Source of the DNA: Blattamonas nauphoetae | Lineage: Eukaryota > Preaxostyla > Oxymonadida | NCBI GenBank assembly: GCA_033064195.1 | Contig: JARBJD010000120.1 | Location: 140,031 to 204,030 of the forward strand | Direction of reading: 5' to 3' | Length of the DNA stretch: 64,000 nt | In this document: positions 35,812-45,974 of the stretch, one piece after another | How the letters are laid out: each line of letters begins with the position of its first letter | How positions within the stretch are numbered: position 1 is the first letter of the stretch | Made by a program: the position numbers and the translations under genes | Notes under the pieces: model-generated | Database searches by the model: none | What the model was told of the DNA's origin: nothing | Seen by the model: the letters and a program-made list of their open reading frames with translations, nothing else

Positions 35812-38110
35812 TAGGCATGGGCAGTGGTCGGTCTGAAAACATCGAGTCCAGTCCCTAAAAATAAAACAGTCGGCGACTTTTTTGAAGGCCTTTTAGTCGA
35901 GTGGTAGAATGGTAGCTTTTTGCTCCCCGAACCCGGGATCGAATCCCGCCCAAGTCACTTTATTCTTCTTTTTTTCTCATTTTTGATTCATAGCTTCTCT
36001 ATAATTAGTTCATCTTATTTTTCACAAATATAGAGTGGATGAAGCCGTGGATCCAGAGTCCTTGAGTCGGTCTGTCCTTCCCCAACATCGGACAAAAAGT
36101 CTGTCTGTCCGACCGACACCGACTCGTCAGCTTTGTTTTTTCAGCATTTTGCCGGGTTTAAATAACAGGAAAATGTTGTTCTTTTTCATTTCAACTTTTC
36201 ACAACCTCTTTCTCTTCATTTATCTCCAGAAGCTGTCTGGATCAAGCCCAACTCTGAAGTGGGATAATTGAGATGAGAAAATGACAACTCGCAACATCAG
36301 GATGCATCTACACTGTTTGGTCACTCTTATCAACCTCTTCCTCGTAATATATGCGAATTGTATGTCTTGTCCATTCACCATCGTCGTTCATCTCAAACTT
36401 ATCAACAAAGTATTCCAGAGTCATTAATCAAACATCTATTCATTTTCCATTCAATGAGTTTATTCTCCACAAGCCAAAGATCACTCTCAATCACAATCGC
36501 CGATTAAGTCTCGCACACAATCACCAATTGTTTCCCACCTCGCAGGACAGACTCTCTTCATCACCCACCAGAACGAAAGTTCCACAATCCAGATGCAATC
36601 AGCGCAGATGGCACTTCCACAAACCTCCTCAACAGTGAAATGTTGAAAGACAGTGTCATCCTCAAAACGACAGTCACTTTCAATCCCACTAATGAAATCG
36701 GGAGAAAAAAAGCCATTCACTCCGTCACACACTTCTGCCGAATGATTTGTGCAAGCTGAGGCGCCCTCTCACAGGCAGATCCAACTCCCAGACCCAACAC
36801 CTCTCCGATCGGAACAAAGACGTCATTCAGAGTTGCAGATTGGTAAACGACGACCACCAATTGCGACGAATACCAAAGTGTCAATTCCACAAGTCTCGAA
36901 TGGAGGAGAACTGTTTCAAAACGAAGGCGCCAGCTTCAATGATGTAGATGCATTACGAAGATCAGCTGTTGAGTGAACTCGAAAGAAGGAATATTTCCAA
37001 TCTGATTCAATTAAAAAAATAAAAACAACAAATTACCTCCGCAGATCGACGGAGAACGAGCATGAGTCAACTGTGACATCGCTGCAGCATCTCTTGCTCA
37101 AGCCTGGATCAGACTCCATTCAAGTCTTTGGGGAACTTCTACACATATACTTCAACGAACAATCTCCCCCAAGGACATATTCCCAACACACATCCATCAC
37201 AAGCACACTCTTCCTCACCAGAACCCATCCTGGCTCTTTCCCGCCATCTGCCTCCATCGGCCCTGATTCTTGATCCATCGATCCATTTAGAAGAAGCAGA
37301 TTCAAAAGCAACATAACATGATCAGTGAACGGATGGAGCTGGAGAGACTCAATTCGATAGTGACAACCACACCAAAGGCGAAGAAGCATTTTACATCCAT
37401 CTTCACCTCAGTCAGGTGAAAAGAAGAAGATGCTGATGATACAGCTGCTTAATGGACCGAACAGGCCGTGTCTCCTCTCTCTGTCTCTTCCTCTACCTCA
37501 TAACCATCTACGAATCCTCGCTTCCAAAAAATATCACAATCTCATCTCTAAACTTATCATCACATCAAGAAAAATCAACCTGTCCAACCCACGGAAGTGA
37601 AAGTCATTCCACAGAAAGGAAGATCTCGTAACAATCGTCACGAAGGCGATTCAGTCACGTTCAACGGGATTTTGATGCACACTGTGGATGCTGAACGCCA
37701 ATTGTGCTTCATTTCTCGCGAGATCGACACTCGTTCGTTGTACGACGTGAACATCAATACAGCTGTCGCGTGGAGGATAGAGTGGAAGGAACGACTGGAA
37801 AGAAAGCTATTTTCTCTCATTGTCATTGGACGGGTCCTTTTGATCAAGTCCACTTCATTCAAACAATCTTGTTCAGTCGTTTAATTGTTTCACCTCCTTC
37901 ATTGGCAGATCTCGATACAGTCTCACGTTCAGTTCATTTGGTTTGTTCAAATTGACTATTCTGCAACTTTATGTCTCCTACTTCTAGTGGAATGTGTAAT
38001 TGAGACAATCTCATCAAAACACAAATCCTTGATCCGAGAAAAGGGATCGATCACGCCAAAAAGCAGTCGGTCGGTCGACGAGCAGTCGGACCGACCGTTG
38101 CCCATGCCTA
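35812..38110. mobile_element. Nested hAT element, 2.3 kb, 8-bp TSD
   Basis: The ends are TAGGCATGGGCA at 35812 and TGCCCATGCCTA at 38110, with CCGCTAGT repeated exactly outside both (35804-35811 and 38111-38118). The TIR sequence is typical of hAT. Subterminal GGTCGGTC/GACCGACC boxes are repeated near both ends (for example 36,070-36,125 and 38,066-38,098). No hAT transposase is recognisable. Open stretches such as PDPTPLRSEQRRHSELQIGK (about 36,785) and SSPEPILALSRHLPPSALIL (about 37,215) are of unknown origin. It is probably a non-autonomous or decayed copy, possibly carrying captured sequence. Confidence 0.8.
35888..35957 (+). tRNA. tRNA-like sequence, probably a pseudogene
   Basis: TAGTCGAGTGGTAGAATGG matches a D-arm/A-box of Gly-like tRNAs. 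About 50 bases on, GGATCGAATCCCG matches a T-arm/B-box apart from one change in TTCGA. T-runs suitable as pol III stops follow at about 35,970. The acceptor strands do not pair well, and the anticodon arm has a mismatch with a T-rich loop. It lies inside the left end of the nested hAT, so it may be a tRNA-derived piece carried by the element. Confidence 0.35.
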
Positions 38111-38344
38111 CCGCTAGTGCAGTTGAATGACCATTACAAGCTATTTCACCCTGGTACCAACGTTCGTTCTGTGAATCACTTCCGTGTCTCTTCGATTGGA
38201 TGATAATCGGTCATGTTTGCCAATTTGGGCGATTCTCTTTGAAAGGTCGCAAAACACTATGGTGCGTCCCAAAAAATCATTTTTTGCACAATTACCGTTC
38301 ATCTGTTTAGTCGACAGAAAAAGAGTGAATTACTGGATTTCATA

Positions 38345-38937
38345 GTGGTGTCACCAAACCGTCCGGCGTCACCAATCCGGCCTTTTTTCTGTGAGGGACT
38401 ATTTTGGTCAAACTAAGAACAAAATAAAATTTTAGCATTATACTCCCACCCGATCCCGAGAAAACCTCAAAATACGTTTTACGTTACGAATGCACACATT
38501 TTTTTCAACTTTTTGCGGTCATTTCTCCACAACCAGCCATCCGTTTTAAATCAAATAAAAGGCATAATAGTCGGATAGATCTCGACAAAAGATGAACAAA
38601 AAATAAAAGGATTTTTTTCCTAAGAATATTTTGTCGAGAAAAATTTGGGTTTTTTCCGATCTTCCCAAATACGCAGAATTTTTTCTCCAAATTTTTGCAA
38701 AAATGTTCGTTTCACCAAAAAAACGTTTTGCGAAAATTTTCATCGAAATTGATTTACTGGTTGTTGAGATATTGCCGAAACGATGTTTTTCATCGGGCAA
38801 AAGGGGGTATTTTGAGGATTTCTCGGGATCGCGTGGGAGTATAATTCTTAAATTTCAGATTTTTCTTAGTTTGACCGATATTGATTTTTCCAGAAAAAAG
38901 GCCGGATTGGTGACATGGGACATATTGGTGACACAAC
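38345..38937. mobile_element. 593-bp MITE with ~150-bp TIRs and TA target duplication
   Basis: The ends are GTGGTGTCACC and GGTGACACAAC, flanked by TA at 38343-38344 and 38938-38939. Inverted similarity continues inward through CACCAATCCGGCC, GGTCAAACTAAGAA, ATTATACTCCCAC and GATCCCGAGAAA. The TA duplication suggests a Tc1/mariner-type mobiliser. There is no coding content. Confidence 0.75.
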
Positions 38938-40525
38938 TATCAAGTAGGATCGCGTTCGATAAAGCCATTTTTTGATCCGGACACTTTTGCACACTTTTTA
39001 TCACAGAACAAGTTGAAAAATGGAGAAATGATGTAAAACAACGTAAAAACCCTATTCTGTGTGAGAGAACCAATACAAATACATCTATTGAAGAAAAAGA
39101 CGTGAAAAGTGCGGATCGGAAGATTCGACAAGATTGATGAATTTAGACTTAAGAATTGGAGAGACATATCCAATTAAGGTGGTTTGAGATATAAAGTGAA
39201 GGGAAATTGAGATTGATCTGAATTAGAGGACAAGGAGGACGATCAACAAGTCCGTGTCAGTTTGTGATCTATAAGATGAGAAATTCATGACAAAAGATAC
39301 ATGATCGAGTGAAAACAGGAGAAAGCATCAGATAGGTGAACAGGCCAGATTGTTTTCTGCCTGTTAGACACGATCCGTCTCACCTGAAAAAAGTGCTGAG
39401 TGTCTGTCAATGTGAACGAAATAAATGACACAAACCAAAAGAATCGCATGCAATACACGGTATAAGGTCGGTTCAATCATCGATCTGACCGATTAAAGTT
39501 GTTTGATGGAGAATGAGTCACCTGATCTTTGAATTTGTAGAAAAGTGAGTGAAAATGAAAAAAAGAGATAATATAAACCTTCAAGATGGAGATTTTGATT
39601 GTTCCTGGGAGATGAATAGCTTTCTCAACGATCTTTCAAATGTTGACGGAGTTGTAACGCACGCGTCCTTTCATTCAGAATCGCCCATTTCCTGTTCAAT
39701 CAAAATTTACATGATCTGTATGATGCTTGAACAACTTTTTTTCATTCTTTTCCAGTTGTTTAGCCTGCTATTCCACGTCGCAACAAGTCTCGCGAAATTT
39801 CCTAAACCCAACAATGTCAGCAAACAAAGATGTTTTATCACACCAAGTTCATGCTTTTTCAGTGGTATCTCTCTTTTTTTCCGTAATTCATCTTCTTCAG
39901 AAACCACATCTGTCCCACTGATCACAACAGCGTTGATGTTGACTTCTAACTGCTCAGTGAACAAACTATGACTCTTACATGATGAAAGACCGATTCATTT
40001 GACCAACTCAAACACAATCTCTTGTCGCTGCAGTCTTCATCCGCATCTCTCACAACCCATTCATCAACCAACTTCTGTGCTTCTTCTCTGAGAATTTTCT
40101 TTTTGAATGCTCTGTTTTTTACTTCTATGACATGGTTTAATCCGATTCGGGTGTTTTTCCCATATGATTCATCTTCATTACAATGATTTTTTCAATTTTT
40201 TCTCTTCTACCACCTGATGTGTTTCTGATAGAACTGATTCTCAAATTGGAGTGAAAGGAGATGGTAACATGTTTTCAAACACCCAGAGTGCGAAATACGA
40301 GCTTTGGTAGGTCAGGCTGTGATCCGTCCCATTGAGGTGTTTTATTGACATTTTGACATCGGAAAAAAGCCTGTCACACAGCTATAATTGAATCGCTTGT
40401 TGATCCGTCTGAGCTTTCAGGTTTTCCTGTTTGAAAGAAATCTAACAGGAGTACAGATATGAACCACAATTTATCGATCGAAGAATGGGGATGGTGATCC
40501 AGCCGTATCGGTATTTTTGAGATAG

Positions 40526-41482
40526 ATGGAAGCAGAATCTAAAAACGAAAAAGCTCGTAAACTTCGGTCTCTTGCCGACGCTGTTCAGGCTCAGCCTGTG
40601 CTTGATGACTCTCAGAAAATCGAAGCTGAACGTTTTCTGAACTCTCTGAATTTGTGGAAGGAAAAAGTCATTGATGCTTTTCTCAGCAACTTTGGACAGA
40701 GCTCTGTCGATTCTTCGAGAAGCTTCATTCAGATCATACTGGTCCTCATTTCTTCTGCTGATAAAGACATCTCCAACGCAGCAATAGGGATGCTCAAAAG
40801 ATTGATCCTCAGATGTTCTGCGAAAACCAGACTATCTCTTGTCCAAACTACAATGATCCCTCAACTCATCACCATTCTCAATCCGGTGTTTCTTTCCTTT
40901 GCCCGAACATCAGATATCCACCCCTCTCTGTTATCAATCATCTCCAATTCTTTCAAGCTTGCAACTCCGGATGGTCTCACAGAGCTCGAAATTGAAAATC
41001 ACGATGAACAACAAGCTGTTTCCGAGACAATTTTCCAGCAAGTTCTCGTTCCATCCGAGAATTATCTTGGGCATTTATGCGTGAACTACAAATCGATCCA
41101 CGAATGGCACATCGACGCTTTTCAGAGAGTTCTCGGTCAACTACTCCGAATATCTCCATACTATCAACCGACGATGGAATTGGTTCTTCAAATGCCTATC
41201 ATCCACACAATCCCAAGTTGTCTCACGTTCTTCGAAACAGATAAGTTAATACTTTTTCTTCTGTTTGATATCACCAATTCCTACGAAGAATGGAACACAG
41301 CAAGAGGAGAATTCCGACGGATGTGGAAAACAATACATCGCATGTTGAGAAAGGAAGGCATGGAAGACGTGCTTGAGGAAAAGCTGCTCAACGACAAAAA
41401 AGTATCCAATGGAACAAAAATTGTTGACTGGTCTATCACATTGAACGACCAACAGGGCATGCACATTCGAAACCTTTATTAG
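40526..41482 (+). CDS. Armadillo-like repeat family protein (expanded lineage-specific family)
   Basis: A single exon of 318 residues, all alpha-helical in appearance. Conserved family boxes are FIQIILVLISSADKDISNAA, LVQTTMIPQLITILNP, VPSENYLGHLCVNYKSI, LLRISPYYQPTMELVLQMP, TIPSCLTFFE, HRMLRKEGMEDVLEEKL and the ending QGMHIRNLY. At least four other full or partial members lie in this window (44.9-54.1 kb). I associate this family with hundreds of hypothetical proteins in Blattamonas. The function is unknown; ARM folds usually bind proteins. This copy begins a few bases past the end of the duplicated dynein block and has no internal break, so it is the best candidate for a working member here. 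Confidence 0.75.
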   Translation: MEAESKNEKARKLRSLADAVQAQPVLDDSQKIEAERFLNSLNLWKEKVIDAFLSNFGQSSVDSSRSFIQIILVLISSADKDISNAAIGMLKRLILRCSAKTRLSLVQTTMIPQLITILNPVFLSFARTSDIHPSLLSIISNSFKLATPDGLTELEIENHDEQQAVSETIFQQVLVPSENYLGHLCVNYKSIHEWHIDAFQRVLGQLLRISPYYQPTMELVLQMPIIHTIPSCLTFFETDKLILFLLFDITNSYEEWNTARGEFRRMWKTIHRMLRKEGMEDVLEEKLLNDKKVSNGTKIVDWSITLNDQQGMHIRNLY

Positions 41483-41658
41483 AAACAGAAAAGAACCTTG
41501 AGGGACAGTATCATCGACAATTTCAGGCATTTGTCATTTCACTGAACATTAAACACCTGTCATTTCACCAGGGATCGAACAATAGCCTCTTTTTCAAACA
41601 GACAGAAGAGTGAATTGGACGGTCCACTGGGATTTTGAAGTGGAATAAATGACATTTA

Positions 41659-43053
41659 CAGTCCGTCAGACTGTTTCGTAATTTGTAACTCGTCACATCA
41701 AACGTGCCACTGTAGAATTCTTTGTTTTCTCGAAAATGAAAAAAGTATCAAACCTCCGTCTGAGTCGTGTGTTGGTATTCGATGTTCTTTCAAAAAAATC
41801 ATTTAGAATTCCAAAAAACATTTCATACATCATTGTTTTGCGCACTCATCACCTGTCTTTGTCATCGTGTTCTGAGAGAATGAGGAGAGTACTCAATTGG
41901 AAAAAATGAGACAATATTGGACGATACCATGACAACGTATTGTTGACCTATTGTGAGGTGCGCATTCAATGGTCTCTTGCAATCAGCTTTCGAAAAACGA
42001 CGAATCAGTCGAGGAGGAGAAAAATGGTCTACTTTCGTGGAATCTGAAACTTAAGTGTTAGACACGATAAAAGAGGACAAAATGAGAGATATATCACGAA
42101 ATCAAATTTAAATTGTTGATAGAGAGTCTGAAACAGCACATCGTTTGACGATCCAATCAACACATTCATACAAATTTGTAAGGCTCAAATTCCAAGGGAC
42201 TACTCTGCTTGTAGGCTTTTCTGTGTGACTTTCTCAGCTTGAGACAAATTTGTTGGTGTTATCTCATCCATTAGTCAGAACGGGATTTGAGTCACAATTC
42301 TTTGTCAAATCCTGTGTGGCTACGCGGATGATGTCGTTTATGATCCAGATAATAGATTTTGTTTGAGACTTTGAACAATTTTCTAATTCGACACTTAATT
42401 TGAAAGGATACATTCCGAGATTGAGACAAGGAGTGAAATCGAAATTGGTGGATTTCGGACATATTCATCACACTGTAACAAACAATCATTGAAGAACTCA
42501 AAATTCGGATGATCAGCATTGAATCGAGTCTCAGGAAATCAGATGAGTGTGTTGATTGGATCGATTCACGATGTGCTGTTTCAGACTCTCTATCAACAAT
42601 TTAAATTTGATTTCGTGATATATCTCTCATTTTGTCCTCTTTTATCGTGTCTAACACTTAAGTTTCAGATTCCACGAAAGTAGACCATTTTTCTCCTCCT
42701 CGACTGATTCGTCGTTTTTCGAAAGCTGATTGCAAGAGACCATTGAATGCGCACCTCACAATAGGTCAACAATACGTTGTCATGGTATCGTCCAATATTG
42801 TCTCATTTTTTCCAATTGAGTACTCTCCTCATTCTCTCAGAACACGATGACAAAGACAGGTGATGAGTGCGCAAAACAATGATGTATGAAATGTTTTTTG
42901 GAATTCTAAATGATTTTTTTGAAAGAACATCGAATACCAACACACGACTCAGACGGAGGTTTGATACTTTTTTCATTTTCGAGAAAACAAAGAATTCTAC
43001 AGTGGCACGTTTGATGTGACGAGTTACAAATTACGAAACAGTCTGACGGACTG
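41659..43053. mobile_element. 1.4-kb foldback-type element with ~490-510-bp TIRs, TA target duplication
   Basis: The first ~485 bp (from CAGTCCGTCAGACTGTTTCG) recur as an almost perfect inverted copy ending CGAAACAGTCTGACGGACTG at 43053. Weaker similarity runs to about 42,170 and 42,541. TA flanks both ends (41657-41658 and 43054-43055). The paralogous site at about 25,275 reads ACATTTAATGAAG with one TA, which proves the boundaries. The ~370-bp centre has one short minus frame (42519-42292) of no known family. It is probably a non-autonomous derivative of a TA-targeting transposon. Confidence 0.9.
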
Positions 43054-43096
43054 TAATGAAGTTGAAAGGATTTGTATTCGTTTGGCAGCGACCGAG

Positions 43097-43705
43097 TTAG
43101 GCCTTATTGAGGGACAGAGCTACACCTTGCAGAACCCAATGCGATGGATGCATGCTGGTTTCCAAGTTGGCTGAGAAAACGTATCCGACTCCCATCTTGT
43201 TGCACCGTTCCTGTGTCACATACACCGGGCAAGTGAATGTATTCTGAAGACGCAGAGCAGCCGCCTCGATCGGAAGAATATGCACAATCGGAAGTTCAGA
43301 CAGCAGCTTCTTCGCTTCTTGCGGAACAAGCTCCATGTTCTCGTGATCCCACGAGGCCCCTTCCAGATACAGCCCTCGCACGTAGCATCCATTCGACGGC
43401 TTCCCAGGCACTTCCAGCGGCGATGTCCACTCCATCACTCGCGTGTAGAACGTCGATCGGTCCAGCGGCCATTTGTTCTTTCGGCACGCTTCTTGCACGA
43501 TCGCATTGATGAACGCTTCGGGCAGATGGAGGCCAGACAGCCACATCACGTGCGGTTCGCCATCGTTGATCCAATCGTTGTATTGCTTGCTGCGCTCTTT
43601 GAAGTGATCCATCCACGCGGACAGCGATTTCTGGGTGGCAGGTGCGAGAATTCTCCAAGCATGTGGAAGGAAACCAGACGAGAGCGATGAGGACAGGTAG
43701 TCCAG
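43097..43705 (-). pseudogene. Duplicated dynein heavy-chain C-terminus
   Basis: This is a near-identical copy of the last ~200 residues of the fragment at 25,317, from [19 protein letters not shown] to [17 protein letters not shown]. Upstream, at about 43,705, the frame changes abruptly into unrelated sequence (LERFQQLDY), which marks the replacement breakpoint. It is not a functional motor. Confidence 0.85.
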
Positions 43706-44904
43706 TTGCTGGAATCGTTCTAAACTTGTCTGATTCCTTGATTGCTCGAGCTTCTGAGGCTGAGAAGAGCGAGGATTCTGTTCAGACGAGCCGAGTCTTC
43801 CTGTTCTCTGAGTCATTGCTGGTGTGAGGAGTGTTGGGGGGACGAGTGTCGGTGCTTATGTTGCTGTTGGTGTGAATCTCTGACGAAGTAAGAAGGGTTG
43901 CTTGACCGAGAATCGCGAATGAAGTTGTTCATTCTTCTCCTCCGCCACTCTTTGCTGCCTTCGTGTCTCTTTCACTGCCAGTGTGATGCGGCTGTTGAAG
44001 GAGAAATGAGTGAGGGACTGAGCGATTCAGGAAGGCAGAAGGAGAGACGATTGTGTCAAGGTTCGTGAACTTGATTGATTTTTTGTTCATCCCTTCGATT
44101 AGGCCCCTTCCACAACTCGTGACCAGTGTGATGGTGTGAGAGACACGCGAACGCATTGCAAGACGAACGAGGTGTCTGTGAGTACGTGCAATCGGGACTA
44201 AGAGATAGTTCCAGACGACGTTCCAGAGATGGTGATTAATGTGTTGAGCACCTGCAAGAAAAAGGGACAGCTGTCGCATAGACCACTGCTTCCTCTTGTG
44301 AGTCCATTGCGTCAATGCGAGTGGCCACGGGCAGACCCTTCTTCTAAAACCATCCGACGAAGAGAGTCCTGTGTTCCTTCGATTCTCTCGGAAGGGCTCG
44401 GTTTGATGAGAGGCATCGCGTGCATGGGAGCTCATACCCCCTTCATTTCTTCTTTCTGCATCTCTCTTCGAGTGGGGAGTGATCAGTGACTGATTGGAGT
44501 GGAAGATGTATGTCGGGTTTTCCGTCCCTTCGAAGAGTCGGACGATGGACAATGTGGGATCGATTCAGAAATATCACCTCATCATTGTGATCAATCATCA
44601 AGAGAGCTCCATTTGAGAGAATAATTGCATAACAATTTCGCAAACACGAACTCCTACCAATCGTTTCCATCCATACATCCATCGATGCATTGTCTTCCAC
44701 AAACGAGCAGTGCAACAGGGCGAGAGTGGCGGTGAAGGAGAAGGAGAGTGTGGTGATCATCGAGTGAGACTGGCGAGAGAATCCCAATCATTTGGGCAAA
44801 CCATGAGGTGATGCCAGCGCCCACAAGGATCACACACAAACAGTGTTTGTTGTCCAAAAAACAGTCAGAAAGTGGTCGAAAGAGTCGCAGGTCCTTGTCT
44901 GTTT
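43706..44904. other. No firmly supported gene; 3' flank shared with another armadillo copy
   Basis: A minus open stretch at 44552-43929 has no family match. The part 44,640-44,904 resembles 51,830-52,022: both contain minus-strand GGAAGACAATGC, TAGGAGTT and CATGAACCTTCA-type blocks, so it is the 3' flank that travelled with the armadillo-family unit. Confidence 0.4.
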
Positions 44905-45974
44905 CTATTCCTGTTCTTGAAGGTTCATGCCCTGGAGGTTGTTCCATCCGATCGAGCAGGGAGCAATCCATCGTCCGTAGTCCCCCTCACTGTTGCTACG
45001 GAGGATTTGTTCCATCTCATCTTCAAACCCTTCCATTCTCAAGGATCGAAGAAGGAGTGTCCCTGTCCGACGAACATCTTCGTCTTGAATGTACCATTCC
45101 CACTGGAAGTTGTTCATCAAAACCAGAAAATAATGGATGGTCTCGTTGTTCTCGAAGAACGTCAGGCAACTTGGGATTGTGAGACAGACTGGCATTTGAA
45201 GAACGAAATCCATTGTCGGGTGATAGTATGGAGATCTTTCAAGGAGTTGGGCGAGGAGGGACAGAAAACGATTGGATAGTGTTCCATCGATGATCGAATA
45301 GCGGTTCACGCACAAATGGCAAATATATTGCTCCGAAGTGACGAGAACTTGCTGCAAAACCGTCTCGTGAACATTTTTTGGTTCATCATGATCTTCAATT
45401 GCGAGTTGTCTGAGAACATTAGGAGTTGTGAGCCTGAAAGAAGTGGGGATCATGTTCATGAGGTTGATAAGAAGGAGATATTTGGAGGAGGTGGGTGAGG
45501 AGTTTCATAATCAAGTGTGATTGGCCTCCATCGATGAGCAAATAAGGACTCAGGCAGAAACTGCAAATATATTTCTCTGAAGGTGTGAGAACTTGCTTCA
45601 AGATTGCCTCGTGAACAGCTTGTTTTTCATCTCAATCTTCAATTCCGAGTTGTGGGAGAATAAGAGGAGTTGCGAGCCAGACAGAATGGATGATGATTTC
45701 TAAGAGGTTGACGTGGATATCGATTGCATTGGTGAATGAAAAAGACAGCGGATTGAGAGTGATAATGAGTTGATGGATCAGGTCAGCTTTGACGAGGAGA
45801 TGAAGGGTTTGAGTGGAACACCACATGATCAGAGTTCTCAGCATCATCATTGCTGCTGTGATGATGACCGGGATGGGTGTTGAAATGAGCACCACAATGG
45901 ATTGTACGAAATCTCTCGAAGATTCGTCAATGGTCCGTCCAAGGTTGGTGAGAAAAGCATCGGCTGAGGAGCTC

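Larger units (their letters stand above)
35498..40386. mobile_element. 4.9-kb DNA transposon with 8-bp TSD (hAT-like), host to nested elements
   Basis: The 8-bp direct repeat ATTGAATC occurs at 35490-35497 and 40387-40394, immediately outside short imperfect inverted ends (TATACCTGTCTGACA left, TGTCACACAGCTATA right). The insertion cuts the dynein stalk coding sequence. Copy 2 of the duplication has the uninterrupted site (ATTGGATC near 52,780). An 8-bp duplication suggests hAT, though other families use 8 bp. Inside are a nested hAT (35,812-38,110) and a TA-flanked MITE (38,345-38,937). The remaining interior (about 38,940-40,380) holds no transposase that I can recognise. A minus-strand stretch near 39,960-39,750 (GTDVVSEEDELRKKREIPLK) is the most protein-like. 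Confidence 0.7.
25317..40433 (-). pseudogene. DNAH10-like dynein heavy chain, 5'-truncated and split by two insertions
   Basis: Axonemal inner-arm dynein heavy chains are motor proteins of more than 4,000 residues. Only about 1,570 residues are here, from the stalk coiled coil to the C-terminus. Reading down the minus strand: 40,433-40,395 (ENLKAQTDQQ), 35,489-34,237 (stalk coils, AAA5, ENVEEYIDPILDPVLEK) and 28,790-25,317 ([26 protein letters not shown]6 and the C-terminal cap, ending [17 protein letters not shown]). The order and motifs match DNAH10 best among family members I can recall. Without the insertions the pieces abut in the order expected. Tail, linker and AAA1-4 are absent upstream, where an unrelated gene begins within 100 bp. 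It is therefore a duplicated fragment, although the frames themselves are well preserved. Confidence 0.85.
25254..40523. repeat. Segmental duplication, copy 1
   Basis: The unit begins at GAAGTGGAATAAATGACATT and runs to the block GCCGTATCGGTATTTTTGAG just before the armadillo-family gene. The same two boundary blocks occur in copy 2 (about 41,636 and 52,917) in the same orientation. Shared content is the two ends of a dynein heavy-chain fragment. Over the ~600-bp C-terminal piece I see only a handful of base differences by eye. Copy 1 alone carries the 5.4-kb and 4.9-kb insertions described separately. Confidence 0.75.
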
